A stretch of 64,000 bases of DNA from Thermoanaerobacter ethanolicus JW 200 (GTDB lineage Bacteria > Bacillota > Thermoanaerobacteria > Thermoanaerobacterales > Thermoanaerobacteraceae), in NCBI RefSeq assembly GCF_003722315.1, contig NZ_CP033580.1:2012501-2076500 (forward strand), given 5' to 3'. Every line of letters starts with the position of its first letter. Within the stretch, counting starts at the first letter, position 1. Made by a program: the position numbers and the translations under genes. Positions 1-10,146 of the stretch are shown here, piece by piece. The notes beneath the pieces are model-generated. The model was not told the origin of the DNA. It ran no database searches and worked only from the letters and a program-made list of their open reading frames with translations.

Positions 1-379
1 TAACTTCTTTTACGGAGCCACCTGTTGTCACTACATCTTCTACTACAAGCACATTTTCTCCTTCTTTGATTTCAAACCCTCTTCTTAGCTTCATCACTCC
101 TTCTTCTCTTTCTGCAAAAAGAGCTTTTGCTCCAACTTGACGAGCAACTTCATAGGCCAATATAATTCCTCCAATTGCAGGCCCTATTACAACATCTATT
201 TCGTGGCCTTTAAATTTTAATGCCAATTCTTTACTAAAAATTTCGCTGTATTTAGGATATTGAAATATTTTCGCACACTGCAAATAGGTATTGCTGTGTT
301 TTCCAGATGTCAATAAAAAATGTCCTTTGTTAATTACTCCTAGCTTTCTAAAAATCTCTAAGACTTCTTCTTTTTCCAT
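1..379 (-). CDS. pyrE: Orotate phosphoribosyltransferase (3' end outside window)
   Basis: Transfers phosphoribosyl from PRPP to orotate to give OMP, the fifth step of UMP synthesis. About 126 residues are visible from an ATG at 377-379; the C-terminus lies beyond base 1. The translated start [19 protein letters not shown] and the segment [13 protein letters not shown] are typical of PyrE. The PRPP-binding motif [13 protein letters not shown] lies close to the left edge. It is the last visible gene of the pyr operon, 13 bp after pyrD, with a good ribosome site (GGGGATGAG) before the ATG. The edge truncation is caused by the window, not by damage. Confidence 0.93.
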   Translation of the reverse strand, partial: MEKEEVLEIFRKLGVINKGHFLLTSGKHSNTYLQCAKIFQYPKYSEIFSKELALKFKGHEIDVVIGPAIGGIILAYEVARQVGAKALFAEREEGVMKLRRGFEIKEGENVLVVEDVVTTGGSVKEV

Positions 380-392
380 TTTCTCATCCCCT

Positions 393-1301
393 TTAATCAA
401 CCTTTAAAGAACCTATAATCTCATTTATGTCCTCTATATTGTTTAAAACCATGTACTGTTTTATTCCCTCAATAACCTCTACTGTACAATAAGGATTTAC
501 AAAATTACAAGTGCCAATTGCCACTGCCTTCGCCCCCGCAATCATAAACTCTAATGCATCTTTAAATGAACTTATACCGCCCATACCTATAACAGGAATT
601 TTCACGGCTCTCGCTGCCTCATACACCATCCTAAGGGCAATAGGCTTTATAGCAGGTCCAGACAAACCCGCAATCACGTTCTTAAAAACAGGGGTTCTTG
701 TATCAATATTTATAGCCATTCCTGCAATTGTATTAATTAAAGATACAGCATCTGCTCCTCCATCTTCTGCTGCTTTAGCACAAACCCCAATATCCGTCAC
801 ATTTGGTGTTAATTTTACAATAACAGTTTTTTGTGTAACTTTTTTTACTTCTTTTGTTATATTAAATATATCCTCAGGATTTATTCCAAAAGCCATACCA
901 CCTTTTTTCACATTTGGACAGGAGACATTTATTTCAATTCCATCAACACCATCTATATCAAGCTTCTTTGCCATGTAAGCAAATTCCTCAATGGTTTCTC
1001 CTGCAATATTCGCTATTACAGCAACATCATAATCTCTTAAAAAAGGCAGCTCTTTCTCAATGAAAGCATCTACACCCGGATTTTGAAGCCCTACACTGTT
1101 TAGCATTCCACAAGGAGTTTCATAAACTCGTGGAGGTGGATTACCTTCTTTAGGTTTTATTGTAAGTCCTTTTACAACTATCGCTCCTAATTTATTTAAA
1201 TCAATATATTCTCCGTACTCTCTTCCAAACCCAAAAGTACCTGAAGCTGTCATCACCGGATTTTTTAACTTAAGTCCCCCAACTTCAACTTGTAAATTCA
1301 A
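393..1301 (-). CDS. pyrD: Dihydroorotate dehydrogenase B, catalytic subunit
   Basis: Oxidises dihydroorotate to orotate as the FMN subunit of the class 1B heterotetramer with PyrK. I place the start at a TTG at 1299-1301, which overlaps the pyrK stop (TTGA) and follows AGGAGGTGG by a normal distance. An upstream ATG at 1343 would add 14 residues unlike the family. This gives 302 residues. The motif INVSCPNV carries the catalytic Cys (about residue 128) that marks class 1 enzymes. The C-terminal phosphate-binding segment VIGMGGISS is present. The operon order pyrK-pyrD and the overlapping stop/start imply translational coupling and 1:1 subunit synthesis. Confidence 0.95.
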   Translation of the reverse strand: MNLQVEVGGLKLKNPVMTASGTFGFGREYGEYIDLNKLGAIVVKGLTIKPKEGNPPPRVYETPCGMLNSVGLQNPGVDAFIEKELPFLRDYDVAVIANIAGETIEEFAYMAKKLDIDGVDGIEINVSCPNVKKGGMAFGINPEDIFNITKEVKKVTQKTVIVKLTPNVTDIGVCAKAAEDGGADAVSLINTIAGMAINIDTRTPVFKNVIAGLSGPAIKPIALRMVYEAARAVKIPVIGMGGISSFKDALEFMIAGAKAVAIGTCNFVNPYCTVEVIEGIKQYMVLNNIEDINEIIGSLKVD

Positions 1302-2029
1302 AACTCCACCTCCTCTGCCCAAAAGACGGGACCATCTTTGCACACTCTTTTGTACTCAAAACCACCATCTTTTTTCACTTTGCAAGCGCATACAAGACAA
1401 GCTCCTATGCCACAAGCCATCCTTTCTTCTACAGATATTTGACAAGGAATGTTATTTTTAAGAGAAATATCTTGTAATATCTTTAGCATAGGTTTTGGTC
1501 CACAGCCATATATTATGTCAATCTTATCAATTATATCTTCAATTCCTTGTGTCACCATTCCTTTTTTCCCAAAACTTCCGTCCTCTGTCGTGACAATAAC
1601 TTCTCCTAAATTTTTAAACTCCTCCACAAGAAAAATTTCACTTTTAAATCCCAACGCAATATACAAATTTTTTGCTTTGATTTTTTTAGCAAGGTATAGA
1701 AGGGGAGGAATGCCTATTCCCCCTCCTACTATTAACACATTTTTGTCCTCATATAGTTCAAAACCATGTCCGTGAGGACCTGTTACTTCAATTGTATCTC
1801 CTTTTTTCATTTCGGATAAATTTTTAGTACCTTCCCCTTTAACCTGATATACAATTGTCATTGATTTGTCATCAACAGAGCATACGCTTATAGGCCTTTT
1901 TAGAAAAGTCTTGCCTTTGCAGTCTACCATTACAAATTGGCCTGGAGAAGGTATTCCCCCCTTCCACTCATATACCAATTTATAAATGCCACTGGCTATC
2001 TTTTCATTAGACAATATCTTGGTCTTCAT
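1298..2029 (-). CDS. pyrK: Dihydroorotate dehydrogenase B, electron-transfer subunit
   Basis: Passes electrons from PyrD to NAD+ through FAD and a 2Fe-2S cluster. It is 243 residues, the usual family length. The N-terminal half is a ferredoxin-reductase-type FAD barrel (GQFVMVD, RPISV). The middle carries the nucleotide-binding glycine motif [13 protein letters not shown]. The C-terminus has the cluster ligands as C-X4-C-X2-C followed by a fourth Cys ([11 protein letters not shown] ... RVCKDGPVF). The start is ATG after GAGGTGAAAG. It ends in a TTGA overlap with pyrD. Confidence 0.95.
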   Translation of the reverse strand: MKTKILSNEKIASGIYKLVYEWKGGIPSPGQFVMVDCKGKTFLKRPISVCSVDDKSMTIVYQVKGEGTKNLSEMKKGDTIEVTGPHGHGFELYEDKNVLIVGGGIGIPPLLYLAKKIKAKNLYIALGFKSEIFLVEEFKNLGEVIVTTEDGSFGKKGMVTQGIEDIIDKIDIIYGCGPKPMLKILQDISLKNNIPCQISVEERMACGIGACLVCACKVKKDGGFEYKRVCKDGPVFWAEEVEF

Positions 2030-2037
2030 CTTTCACC

Positions 2038-2961
2038 TCAACAAGCGATGTATTTTCTTTTAACAAGCCCATTGTTAATCATACCTGTCATAAGAATTAC
2101 TTCTGCTCTCGCCGCTTGTGCATACTCATATTCAGAATATACATCTTTCCAGTAAGGACTTTGATATGCATAGATAACGCTCCGGGAAGAATTTATTATC
2201 GCGCCAAGTCCATTCTCATCAAAACAATCCATTATATCTTCAACAGTCCCTCCTTGTGCCCCATAGCCTGGCACTAGAAAGAAACAATTTGGCATTTCCT
2301 TTCTTAGCACTTTTGCCTCCTCTGGATAAGTTGCACCTACTACTGCACCTATAGAACTATAGCCATATTTCCCAACTGCTGACTTTGAAATTTTATTTAT
2401 TATTTTAGCAACTCGTTGATAGACGTATTCTCCTGTTGCAGTTTTTATATCCTGTATATCTTTAGAACCTTTATTTGAAGTTTTGACAAGTGCAAATATA
2501 CCCTTATTGTATTTGATCGCATCTTCTACGTAAGGGATTATAGTATCTTCACCCATGTAAGGATTTACAGTAATCGCATCAAACAACTGGTTTTGCATAT
2601 ATGCTTTTGAATACATTTTTGCCACCTCTTGTATATCTCCTCTTTTAACATCCGCTATTACCATAAGCCCTAAATTTTTAGCGTATTCAGCAGTTTTGAA
2701 AAAAGCTTTAAATCCTTCTATCCCATAAGCTTCATAAAAAGCAACTTGGATTTTGACCGCAGGCACAACATCGTAGACTGCATCTATTATACCTTTGTTA
2801 AAAAGGTATAAAGCTTCAGATATGCCTTCAATATTTTCTCCTTTTCTCTTAAAAGCAACGTCTTTTATAAATTGTGGAGTTTTTTCAATTCTGGGGTCAA
2901 GCCCCACTACAACAGGGCTTTTCTTAGCTTTTATACTCTCAATTAATTTATCAATAAACAT
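2038..2961 (-). CDS. pyrF: Orotidine 5'-phosphate decarboxylase (long, type 2 form)
   Basis: Decarboxylates OMP to UMP. At 307 residues it belongs to the longer PyrF group seen in clostridia and actinobacteria, not the roughly 240-residue Bacillus form. The catalytic motif is visible as [13 protein letters not shown] (Asp-Lys-X-X-Asp), together with the N-terminal substrate segment [13 protein letters not shown] and the C-terminal phosphate loop [11 protein letters not shown]. It lies 8 bp before pyrK and 59 bp after pyrC, on the same strand, so it is an internal gene of the operon. Confidence 0.94.
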   Translation of the reverse strand: MFIDKLIESIKAKKSPVVVGLDPRIEKTPQFIKDVAFKRKGENIEGISEALYLFNKGIIDAVYDVVPAVKIQVAFYEAYGIEGFKAFFKTAEYAKNLGLMVIADVKRGDIQEVAKMYSKAYMQNQLFDAITVNPYMGEDTIIPYVEDAIKYNKGIFALVKTSNKGSKDIQDIKTATGEYVYQRVAKIINKISKSAVGKYGYSSIGAVVGATYPEEAKVLRKEMPNCFFLVPGYGAQGGTVEDIMDCFDENGLGAIINSSRSVIYAYQSPYWKDVYSEYEYAQAARAEVILMTGMINNGLVKRKYIAC

Positions 2962-3020
2962 CTACACCATCCTCTTATTGAAAATTTATTCATTTTATCG
3001 CATAAATATTCCTTTATTAA

Positions 3021-4316
3021 TTATACCTCAATTTTTTCAATTTTTCTATCCCTTGCATATTTTATTTGACCTTCAACTATTGTGTATTCCACAACTCCTT
3101 TTAGCTTCATACCATGGAAAGGTGTGTTTTTCCCTTTTGATTTAAATTTATCTTTGTCAACTACATACTCTTCATAAGGGTCTACAATTACAATATCCGC
3201 TGTCTTGCCAACCTTTATTCCACTGGATATACCCAGTATATTTGCAGGATTTATGCTCATGTATTTGACCAAATCTTTCATGTTTATTTTACCTTTTTGT
3301 ACAAGGAAAGTATTTATTACCGAAAAGGCTGTTTCTAAGCCTGATATTCCAAAAGCAGCCATGTCGTAAGGTACTTTTTTGTCATCCTTAGTGTGAGGGG
3401 CATGGTCTGTCGAAATTGCATCTATTGTGCCATCTTTCAATCCTTCTATTAATGCTTCTATATCCTCTCTTGTCCTTAAGGGTGGATAAGCTTTTGTGTT
3501 TGTATCGTAATTGTAGACTGCTTCATCTGTCAAGGTAAGATTGTGAGGAGTCACTTCAGCAGTTATTTTCACTCCCTTTTCTTTCGCTTCTCTTATAAGT
3601 TCGACACTTCCCTTTGTTGAGATATGTGCGATGTGAAGCCTTACACCAATTGACTTTGCAAGTATAATATTTCTTGCAAGCATGACTTCTTCTGCTTCTC
3701 TTGGTATGCCTTTTAATCCTATCATTGTGGAAATTACTCCGCTATTCATTACACCTTCGCCACTTAATGTTTTGTCTTCACAGTGAGTTATCATGAGTAA
3801 GTCATACATTTTTCCATATGTCATTATCCTCTTCATAAGCCCTGCACTCATTATTGGAAAACCGTCATCAGATAAGGCAACAGCCCCTGCTTTTTTAAGT
3901 TTTGCCATCTCGGTTATCTCTTCACCTTTCATTCCCTTTGTCATAGCTCCTATAGGCAGTACTTTTACAACTCCTTCTCTTTGCGCAATGCTTTTTACAT
4001 ATTCTACTACTATTTCATTGTCTATAGGAGGATTTGTATTTGGCATGCAGGCAACAGTAGTGTAACCTCCTGCTGCTGCAGCCTCTGTCCCTGTTTTAAT
4101 AGTCTCTTTCTCTTCAAATCCCGGCTGCCTTAAATGGGTGTGTATATCCACAAAACCTGGGAGTACATATTTACCTGTCGCATCAATTACTACTGCGTCA
4201 GAAATTTCTATATTTTTATCTATCGCCTTTATTATTCCATAGTTTATTAATATATCCGCTTTAACTTCACTTCCAAACCCATCTATTACAGTACCGTTTT
4301 TTATAATCATCCTCAT
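3021..4316 (-). CDS. pyrC: Dihydroorotase
   Basis: Closes carbamoyl aspartate to dihydroorotate. I choose the ATG at 4314-4316 because AAAGGAGA, the ribosome site, lies just upstream inside the end of pyrB; an in-frame codon 18 bp upstream has no such site. The product is 431 residues. Zinc ligands appear as [10 protein letters not shown] near residue 60. Further metal and substrate segments are [25 protein letters not shown] and ISTDHAPH. The sequence resembles class I dihydroorotase (as in Bacillus), in which an Asp takes the place of the carboxylated Lys. Only one base separates it from the pyrB stop. Confidence 0.95.
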   Translation of the reverse strand: MRMIIKNGTVIDGFGSEVKADILINYGIIKAIDKNIEISDAVVIDATGKYVLPGFVDIHTHLRQPGFEEKETIKTGTEAAAAGGYTTVACMPNTNPPIDNEIVVEYVKSIAQREGVVKVLPIGAMTKGMKGEEITEMAKLKKAGAVALSDDGFPIMSAGLMKRIMTYGKMYDLLMITHCEDKTLSGEGVMNSGVISTMIGLKGIPREAEEVMLARNIILAKSIGVRLHIAHISTKGSVELIREAKEKGVKITAEVTPHNLTLTDEAVYNYDTNTKAYPPLRTREDIEALIEGLKDGTIDAISTDHAPHTKDDKKVPYDMAAFGISGLETAFSVINTFLVQKGKINMKDLVKYMSINPANILGISSGIKVGKTADIVIVDPYEEYVVDKDKFKSKGKNTPFHGMKLKGVVEYTIVEGQIKYARDRKIEKIEV

Positions 4317-4317
4317 T

Positions 4318-5232
4318 TTAATTTCTCCTTTCACAAAGTATTTTTAAAAGTGCCATCCTGACAGCGACACCATTCGTTACCTGTTCTTCTATGACAGAAT
4401 ACTCAGCATTTGCTGCTTCTGAAGTAACTTCAACATTTCTGTTTATAGGTCCTGGATGCATCAATATCGCATCAGCTTTTGCAAGTTTCATTCTCTCTTT
4501 ATTTATCCCAAAATATTCTCTGTATTCGTCAATTGATGGGAATAGTCCACTTTTTTGCCTTTCCAATTGAATTCTTAGTCCCATCACTACATCCGCATCC
4601 TTTATAGCTTCTTCTACATTGTAGTAAGCTTTAACTCCCATCTTTTCTATTTGGGGTGGCATCAAGGTGGAAGGGCCTGCAACTCTCACTTCCGCCCCCA
4701 TCTTTTTAAGTCCCCATATATTTGACCGTGCAACTCTACTGTGCATAATGTCTCCTATTATCGCCACTTTTAATCCTTCAAAGCTTTTTTTCTTTTCTCT
4801 GATTGTCATCATGTCCAACAAGGCTTGGGTGGGATGTTCATTTATACCATCTCCTGCGTTTATGATAGAGGCATCTGTGTATTTTGCCATAAGATGCGGC
4901 GCTCCACTCATGTTGTGCCTTGTTATTATCACATCCGCCTTCATCATCTCAACAGTCCTTATGGTGTCTATTAAAGACTCCCCTTTAGCAACACTGCTGG
5001 TTGCCACTTCTATATTGCCGTAATGAGCGCCTAAATACTTTGCTGCCATCTCAAAAGATAGTCTTGTCCTCGTGCTAGGTTCGAAAAAAATCGTCACAAT
5101 TGTCTTTCCCTTTAGTATCTGTGAATATTTTTCTCCATTTAGAATTTTTTTCATCTCCTTTGCAGTGTCTAAAACTTCCAGTATTTCTTCTTTCGATAAA
5201 TCCTTAATACCTAACAGATCTTTTCTATTCAC
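4318..5232 (-). CDS. pyrB: Aspartate carbamoyltransferase catalytic chain
   Basis: Makes carbamoyl aspartate, the committed step of pyrimidine synthesis. It is 304 residues with the carbamoyl-phosphate signature [11 protein letters not shown] at about 51-61 and the C-terminal segment [14 protein letters not shown]. The start is GTG at 5230-5232, behind AAAGGAGGAAGG. An ATG two bases upstream is out of frame and closed by an immediate TGA. No regulatory subunit gene pyrI is nearby, as usual in Firmicutes. carA and carB are also missing from the visible operon. The stop of a short leader ORF lies two bases upstream of the GTG. Confidence 0.95.
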   Translation of the reverse strand: MNRKDLLGIKDLSKEEILEVLDTAKEMKKILNGEKYSQILKGKTIVTIFFEPSTRTRLSFEMAAKYLGAHYGNIEVATSSVAKGESLIDTIRTVEMMKADVIITRHNMSGAPHLMAKYTDASIINAGDGINEHPTQALLDMMTIREKKKSFEGLKVAIIGDIMHSRVARSNIWGLKKMGAEVRVAGPSTLMPPQIEKMGVKAYYNVEEAIKDADVVMGLRIQLERQKSGLFPSIDEYREYFGINKERMKLAKADAILMHPGPINRNVEVTSEAANAEYSVIEEQVTNGVAVRMALLKILCERRN

Positions 5233-5233
5233 A

Positions 5234-5350
5234 TTACCTTCCTCCTTTTAAAAAAAGAGTAGTAACCACATCACAACAATGTGAAATGGTACTACTCTTT
5301 TTGTATAAAATATTCTTTTCTGTTAAAATTAGGGTTTCAAATTTTGGCAT
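5234..5350 (-). CDS. Putative 38-residue leader peptide overlapping the pyrB attenuator
   Basis: A complete ORF of 38 codons starts at ATG 5348-5350 behind a strong ribosome site (AAAGGGAGGA, 6-7 bp away) and ends with TAA at 5234-5236, two bases before the pyrB GTG. The product begins MPKFETLILTEKNILYKK and ends TTLFLKGGR. It passes through the whole terminator hairpin (5251-5302) and its U-run. A translating ribosome would therefore mask the terminator and hand over to pyrB. It has no recognisable domain. The good ribosome site and exact placement argue for a regulatory role, but no homologue could be checked, so the peptide itself may be unimportant. Confidence 0.5.
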   Translation of the reverse strand: MPKFETLILTEKNILYKKSSTISHCCDVVTTLFLKGGR

Positions 5351-5430
5351 AAAAAATCCTCCCTTTTTAGAGTTTAATACTCCGGGAGAATATCTATCAT
5401 TCTCCCTTTTTAGCCTCGCTGGGCTAAATT
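5251..5430 (-). promoter_or_regulatory. PyrR-type transcription attenuator before pyrB
   Basis: On the minus strand the RNA reads TTTAGCCCAGCGAGGCTAAA followed by AAGGG (5403-5430), which fits the PyrR-binding hairpin with its conserved CNAGNGAGGCU loop region. Downstream is an intrinsic terminator with AAAAGAGTAGTA pairing to TACTACTCTTTT and a T-run (5251-5302). PyrR with UMP would stabilise the binding hairpin and allow termination before pyrB. Confidence 0.8.
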
Positions 5431-5437
5431 AAAGGTG

Positions 5438-6064
<627 letters not shown>

Positions 6065-6083
6065 AAAGGACTTCGTTTTCTAT

Positions 6084-6112
6084 ATATTATCACATTCTTT
6101 TCAACTTGTCTA
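6084..6112 (-). promoter_or_regulatory. Probable SigA promoter of the pyr operon
   Basis: On the minus strand a -35 like TAGACA (6107-6112) and a -10 like TAATAT (6084-6089) are separated by 17 bp. They lie about 20 bp before the PyrR box, which is the expected place for the operon transcript to start. Confidence 0.5.
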
Positions 6113-6190
6113 TAGGGAATATTTAAAAAAAATAAAAATTGTGCTAAGATGTTAGTATTGACACCAATATTAAAAGAAGGATGTGACAAA

Positions 6191-7186
6191 ATGGAAGTAG
6201 GAAAAGTACCTGTAGAAATACTAAAAAGAAGTGTTTTCCCTTATCTTGGCGCTAAAAGAAAAGAAGTTTTAGTCCACTCTCAGCTTGGAGAAGACAGTAG
6301 CATAATCGATTTCGGCGAATACGTGGCGGTCCTTTCAACAGACCCCATAACAGCATCAGAGAAATTAAGCGGCTTTTTATCTGTCATAATATCCTGTAAT
6401 GATTTAGCTTCTTGTGGCGCAAAGCCAATTGGAATATTATCAACTATACTACTGCCCGAATGCAGTGATGAATCTGTACTCCATAATTTAATGGAAGAAA
6501 TAGATAAAGCAGCAAAAAAGCTCAACATAGAAGTTTTAGGAGGCCACACAGAAATAACCTCTACAGTAAACAAGCCTATTATAAGCACAACAGCAATTGG
6601 CATGGCTAAAAAAGGTGAGTACATAACCACAAAAGGCGCAAAAATAGACGATGATGTCATAGTTACAAAAGCTTTAGGCCTTGAAGGCACAGCAATTTTA
6701 GCAACTGACTATGAAGATTTGCTGCTAAAGGGCTACGATAAAGATTTTATCTTAAAAGCACAAAGTTTTATAAACGAAATAAGTGTCATAGAAGAAGGAC
6801 TTACTGCAGCACAAAATGGTGCAAATGCAATGCATGACATAACAGAAGGCGGAATATTGGGAGCAGCCTATGAAATTGCAGAAGCCTCTGGCCTTGGCAT
6901 TGAAATATATGAGGAAAAATTGCCAGTACGCCATGAAACAAAAGAAATTTGCCGTTTTTTTGGCATAAACCCTTTAAAGCTCATATCCAGCGGTTCAATG
7001 ATAATTACTGCCAGTGATGGAGATAAAATAATCAAATCTCTATCTGAAAAAGGAATACAAGCTACAATAATAGGTAAAATTATAAAAGAAGGGAAATATT
7101 TAATAACATCAAAAGGAAAAGAAGAGATAATTCCCCCTGAAAGAGACGAAATATACCTTGTAAATAAAGATAGGATTCGCACTTAA
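6191..7186 (+). CDS. AIR synthase-related (PurM/HypE/ThiL fold) protein
   Basis: The protein has 331 residues from the ATG at 6191, preceded by GAAGGATGTG; an in-frame codon at 6149 has no ribosome site. The fold is the PurM superfamily of ATP-dependent phosphotransfer or dehydration enzymes. The metal and ATP region LGEDSSIIDFG lies near residue 33, followed by LSTDPIT, SCNDLASCGAKPIGI and the C-terminal MHDITEGGILGAAYE. It resembles the HypE-like COG0309 branch more than PurM or ThiL. Its substrate is not identifiable. It is divergent from pyrR and convergent with rluD, and no hydrogenase maturation genes are nearby, so a HypE role is not supported by context. Confidence 0.75.
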   Translation: MEVGKVPVEILKRSVFPYLGAKRKEVLVHSQLGEDSSIIDFGEYVAVLSTDPITASEKLSGFLSVIISCNDLASCGAKPIGILSTILLPECSDESVLHNLMEEIDKAAKKLNIEVLGGHTEITSTVNKPIISTTAIGMAKKGEYITTKGAKIDDDVIVTKALGLEGTAILATDYEDLLLKGYDKDFILKAQSFINEISVIEEGLTAAQNGANAMHDITEGGILGAAYEIAEASGLGIEIYEEKLPVRHETKEICRFFGINPLKLISSGSMIITASDGDKIIKSLSEKGIQATIIGKIIKEGKYLITSKGKEEIIPPERDEIYLVNKDRIRT

Positions 7187-7196
7187 TCCTATCTTT
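7166..7196. terminator. Bidirectional terminator between the PurM-fold gene and rluD
   Basis: A perfect 12-bp stem, AAAGATAGGATT pairing with AATCCTATCTTT around a 7-base loop, overlaps both convergent stop codons, with T-rich sequence on each side. Confidence 0.8.
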
Positions 7197-8112
7197 ATCT
7201 ATTTCTTAAAATCTCAATCAACCTTACAAAATACTCAGGAAGAGGAGCTTCAAACTCCATGTAAACTCCTTTTGTAGGATGCATAAATCCTAAAACACGT
7301 GAATGTAATGCCTGCCCTTCCAACTTAAACTTTTGCTTTTTAAAACCATATACTGGGTCCCCTACAACAGGATGACCAATATAAGCCATATGCACTCTTA
7401 TCTGATGAGTCCTACCTGTCTTTATAACCGCCTCTATCAACGTATTTTCTTTAAAACGCTCCAAAACTTTGTACAATGTAAGAGCATATCTTCCATCCTC
7501 TATTACAGCCATCTTTTTTCTGTCAACAGGGTGCCTTCCTATAAGGGCCTCAATTTTCCCCTCTTCATGTTTTATAACTCCTTCTACAATAGCAACATAT
7601 TTTTTAAAAACACTTCTCTCTTTTATTTGATTAGAAAGGCTTATGTGAGCTTTATCATTTTTGGCAACAACCATCACACCAGAAGTATCTTTATCAAGCC
7701 TGTGAACTATACCCGGCCTTAAAATGCCGTTAATTCCCGATAAATTTTTACAGTGGTAAAGAAGTGCATTAACAAGTGTACCGCTGTAATTACCCGGCGC
7801 CGGATGCACTACCATTCCCTGTGGCTTATTTATCACAATTATATCATCGTCTTCATAAAGAATATCCAAAGGTATATTTTCTGGCAGTACATCAATTTTC
7901 TCCGCCTCTGGGATATTTACAACAACCTCATCATTCTCTTTTACCTTATAACTGGGCTTTACCGTTTTACCATTTACAAAAACAAGCCCATCCACAATCA
8001 ATTTTTTAATATAAGACCTTGTGTAATCTAACTCTGCCGCAAGAAAAACGTCTATTCTCTTTCCCTCATCCTCTTTTTCTCCTTGCAAAACTATCTTATC
8101 TACTATGTTCAT
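7195..8112 (-). CDS. rluD: RluD-family 23S rRNA pseudouridine synthase
   Basis: Isomerises uridines in large-subunit rRNA. It is 305 residues. The N-terminal S4 RNA-binding domain covers about residues 18-65 (RIDVFLAAELDYTRSYIKKL). The catalytic signature HRLDKDTSG lies at about 137-145, with Asp140 as nucleophile. TGRTHQIRVHMAYIGHPVVGD completes the family pattern in the C-terminal half. It lies 4 bp after lspA, an arrangement common in Firmicutes, so the two are probably cotranscribed. The family branch (RluD rather than RluC) is inferred from the S4 domain and lspA neighbour; the modified positions are not known. Confidence 0.9.
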   Translation of the reverse strand: MNIVDKIVLQGEKEDEGKRIDVFLAAELDYTRSYIKKLIVDGLVFVNGKTVKPSYKVKENDEVVVNIPEAEKIDVLPENIPLDILYEDDDIIVINKPQGMVVHPAPGNYSGTLVNALLYHCKNLSGINGILRPGIVHRLDKDTSGVMVVAKNDKAHISLSNQIKERSVFKKYVAIVEGVIKHEEGKIEALIGRHPVDRKKMAVIEDGRYALTLYKVLERFKENTLIEAVIKTGRTHQIRVHMAYIGHPVVGDPVYGFKKQKFKLEGQALHSRVLGFMHPTKGVYMEFEAPLPEYFVRLIEILRNR

Positions 8113-8116
8113 CTTA

Positions 8117-8551
8117 TCACGCCTTACCTTTAAAAATCATCAAATATCCTAATATAATTGCACCTATAACAATAAAAGAATCTGCAACATTAAAAACCGC
8201 AGGGAAAAATTTAAAATTAATAAAATCTACAACATACCCTAATCTCACTCTGTCAATGAGATTTCCAATAGCACCACCTAAAATCATAGCAAGTGTATAA
8301 TTATACACACTATTCCCTGGCAGTTTAATCATAGAATAAATTAGCACAGCCCCTACAGTTACTGTTATAACTATAAAAAAAAGAGTCTTATTCTGAAGCA
8401 TACCAAATGCCGCACCTTTATTTTCTACATAAGTAAGATGAAAAAAATTCTTTATAACAGGATAACTCCCTATAGGCATAAGATATTTCACTGCGAGATA
8501 TTTTGTCACTTGGTCAAGGAAAACCACAAAAGCTACAATAACTATCGCCAA
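8117..8551 (-). CDS. lspA: Lipoprotein signal peptidase II
   Basis: An integral membrane aspartic protease that cleaves lipoprotein signal peptides. About 144 residues with four predicted membrane segments. The two catalytic Asp motifs are visible as GNLIDRVRLG and YVVDFINF; VENKGAAFGM is the conserved periplasmic segment. TTG codons at 8555-8557 and 8549-8551 could both start it. I favour the second because it lies 8 bp from GGAGG. An extended -10 (TGTATAAT) is seen on the minus strand at 8608-8615. The lipoprotein serpin further along the window would be one substrate. Confidence 0.93.
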   Translation of the reverse strand: MAIVIVAFVVFLDQVTKYLAVKYLMPIGSYPVIKNFFHLTYVENKGAAFGMLQNKTLFFIVITVTVGAVLIYSMIKLPGNSVYNYTLAMILGGAIGNLIDRVRLGYVVDFINFKFFPAVFNVADSFIVIGAIILGYLMIFKGKA

Positions 8552-8750
8552 TGCCAATTCCTCCTATGTATTCATTTGTTTTTGTAACCATATTGCTGTA
8601 CGAATATATTATACAGGAAAATTACAAATTAAACTATAGCTTAATTTATAATTAAACCTTCTGCAAAATATTAATCTATGTCTGTAATGAATAATTAAAA
8701 TTAAATATTTCCTTTAGACACAAAGAATATTCTAAATTTTATGCAAAACA

Positions 8751-8788
8751 AGCCATCCAATATAAGGCGCTTATTGCCTTAGATGGCT
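8751..8788 (-). terminator. Probable terminator after the acetyltransferase gene
   Basis: AGCCATC pairs with GATGGCT, and an inner AAGGC pairs with GCCTT; the minus strand continues TTGTTTTG. The rest of 8560-8820 is AT-rich and shows only the lspA promoter region; no further gene was seen there. Confidence 0.55.
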
Positions 8789-8819
8789 AAAAAAACTGAT
8801 TAATTTTCTAGTCTATAAT

Positions 8820-9377
8820 CTAATTATTTAATTCATACTCTCTTTTCAAAATAGAATACATCTTCATATCCCAAAATCTCCCTTTTATAAAAACTGTTTC
8901 TCTCAATATCCCTTCAAACTTCATACCAACTTTTTGCATTACTCTCTCAGAAGGTATATTTTCCACCTTGCACCTTGCCTGTATTCTATTAAGATTCAAC
9001 TTTTCAAAACCAAACTCTATTACTTTTTTAACTGCCTCTGTCATAAATCCTTTATTCCAGTATTTTTTGCCAAGCACATACCCTATTTCTCCTGTCATAT
9101 TCTTTTCATCAATAAATACATATCCACATGTTCCAATTAATTTGCCATTTTCTTTTAAATATAATCCCCAGTCTGAAGGCTCACTATTTGCATATTTTGA
9201 CAACAAAAGATTAATAAACTTTACAGAATCCTCAATACTTTTATGATATTCCCATGATACATATTTTGTAACTTCTGGATCCCTTGCGTATTCAAACATG
9301 TCTTCCGCATCTTCTAAACTTATTTTCTTTAATATAAGCCTTGGAGTCTCAAGAATGGGTTGGTAAAATTTTGCCAT
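8820..9377 (-). CDS. GNAT acetyltransferase, RimJ/RimL type
   Basis: The 185-residue protein starts ETPRLILKKISLEDAEDMF, the standard opening of ribosomal-protein or small-molecule N-acetyltransferases of the RimJ/RimL branch. The acetyl-CoA region shows IGYVLGKKYWNKGFMTEAV and the following helix VIEFGFEKLNLNRIQARC. The ATG at 9375-9377 lies 9 bp from AGGAAG and is preferred over a GTG 9 bp further out. The substrate is unknown. The gene stands alone between a probable terminator and the broken YgjP gene. Confidence 0.82.
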   Translation of the reverse strand: MAKFYQPILETPRLILKKISLEDAEDMFEYARDPEVTKYVSWEYHKSIEDSVKFINLLLSKYANSEPSDWGLYLKENGKLIGTCGYVFIDEKNMTGEIGYVLGKKYWNKGFMTEAVKKVIEFGFEKLNLNRIQARCKVENIPSERVMQKVGMKFEGILRETVFIKGRFWDMKMYSILKREYELNN

Positions 9378-9421
9378 ATTTTTCACTTCCTGCCTTTAAA
9401 ATATATACAATTAATTTTCAC

Positions 9422-10095
9422 TTACAAATTCAACAAATAACCATTCTTCTTAAGCCAATCTTCCTGCTTTTTATAATCTGGCATTAACATCTTTACTTTT
9501 ATCCAGAAATTCTTTCCATGATTTCTTTCTTCCAAGTGTGCAAGCTCATGCACAACAACATAGTCTATTACAGAAATAGGAGCCATTATAAGTCTCCATG
9601 AAAAATTTAAGTTTCCATTTGAAGAACAAGAACCCCACCTTTTTTGTGCAGACGTAATATTTATCTTATTGTATTTTAAATTACTCTTTTGTGCATACCA
9701 CTTGACTCTTTCAGATATCTTCTTAAAAGCTTCTTTTTTATACCAATCAATAAAAACCTCTTTTGCTTTATTTAAAAAATCCCTTGAAAGATAAAAACCA
9801 TCTTCAAGCTTAAGAGGAACCTCCTGATTATCTACTATATACAGCTTATAATACTTACCAAGATATAAAAACCCTTCCCCATTCACAAATTCCTTTTTTA
9901 AAGCTTTAGGATCCCTTGCCTCTATCTCTTTTTTTTCTTCTCAATCCACTTTGAATGCTTTTGTATCACATCAAAAATTGTCTTTTCATCTATGCCAAAA
10001 GGTGCTTTCACTATAAGAGTAGCATTATCTGTAATCTGGAGGGCTATTGTTTTCCTTTTTGAACGTATTATTTTCTCAATCTTTATGTCTACCAT
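9422..10095 (-). pseudogene. YgjP/DUF45-family metalloprotease, frameshifted at an A8 run
   Basis: The C-terminal part (9422-9886 and a little upstream) contains the zinc-protease motif VVHELAHLEERNHG and the family hallmark QKRWGSCSSNGNLNFSW. The N-terminal part starts at ATG 10093-10095 behind GGAAG and begins MVDIKIEKIIRSKRKTIALQ, but it stops after 57 residues at TAG 9922-9924. The two frames join if one A is added to, or the ribosome slips -1 on, the eight-A run (T8 on the plus strand, 9929-9936). The join reads IEKKKKEIEARDPKALKK. In frame 0 the run presents A-AAA-AAG, a classical -1 slippery heptamer. Simple indel decay, a sequencing error and programmed slippage all remain possible. 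Confidence 0.75.
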
Positions 10096-10146
10096 AATAT
10101 CACTTCCTATAATGGTGATAAGATACTTAATTCTTTTTTAAATATA

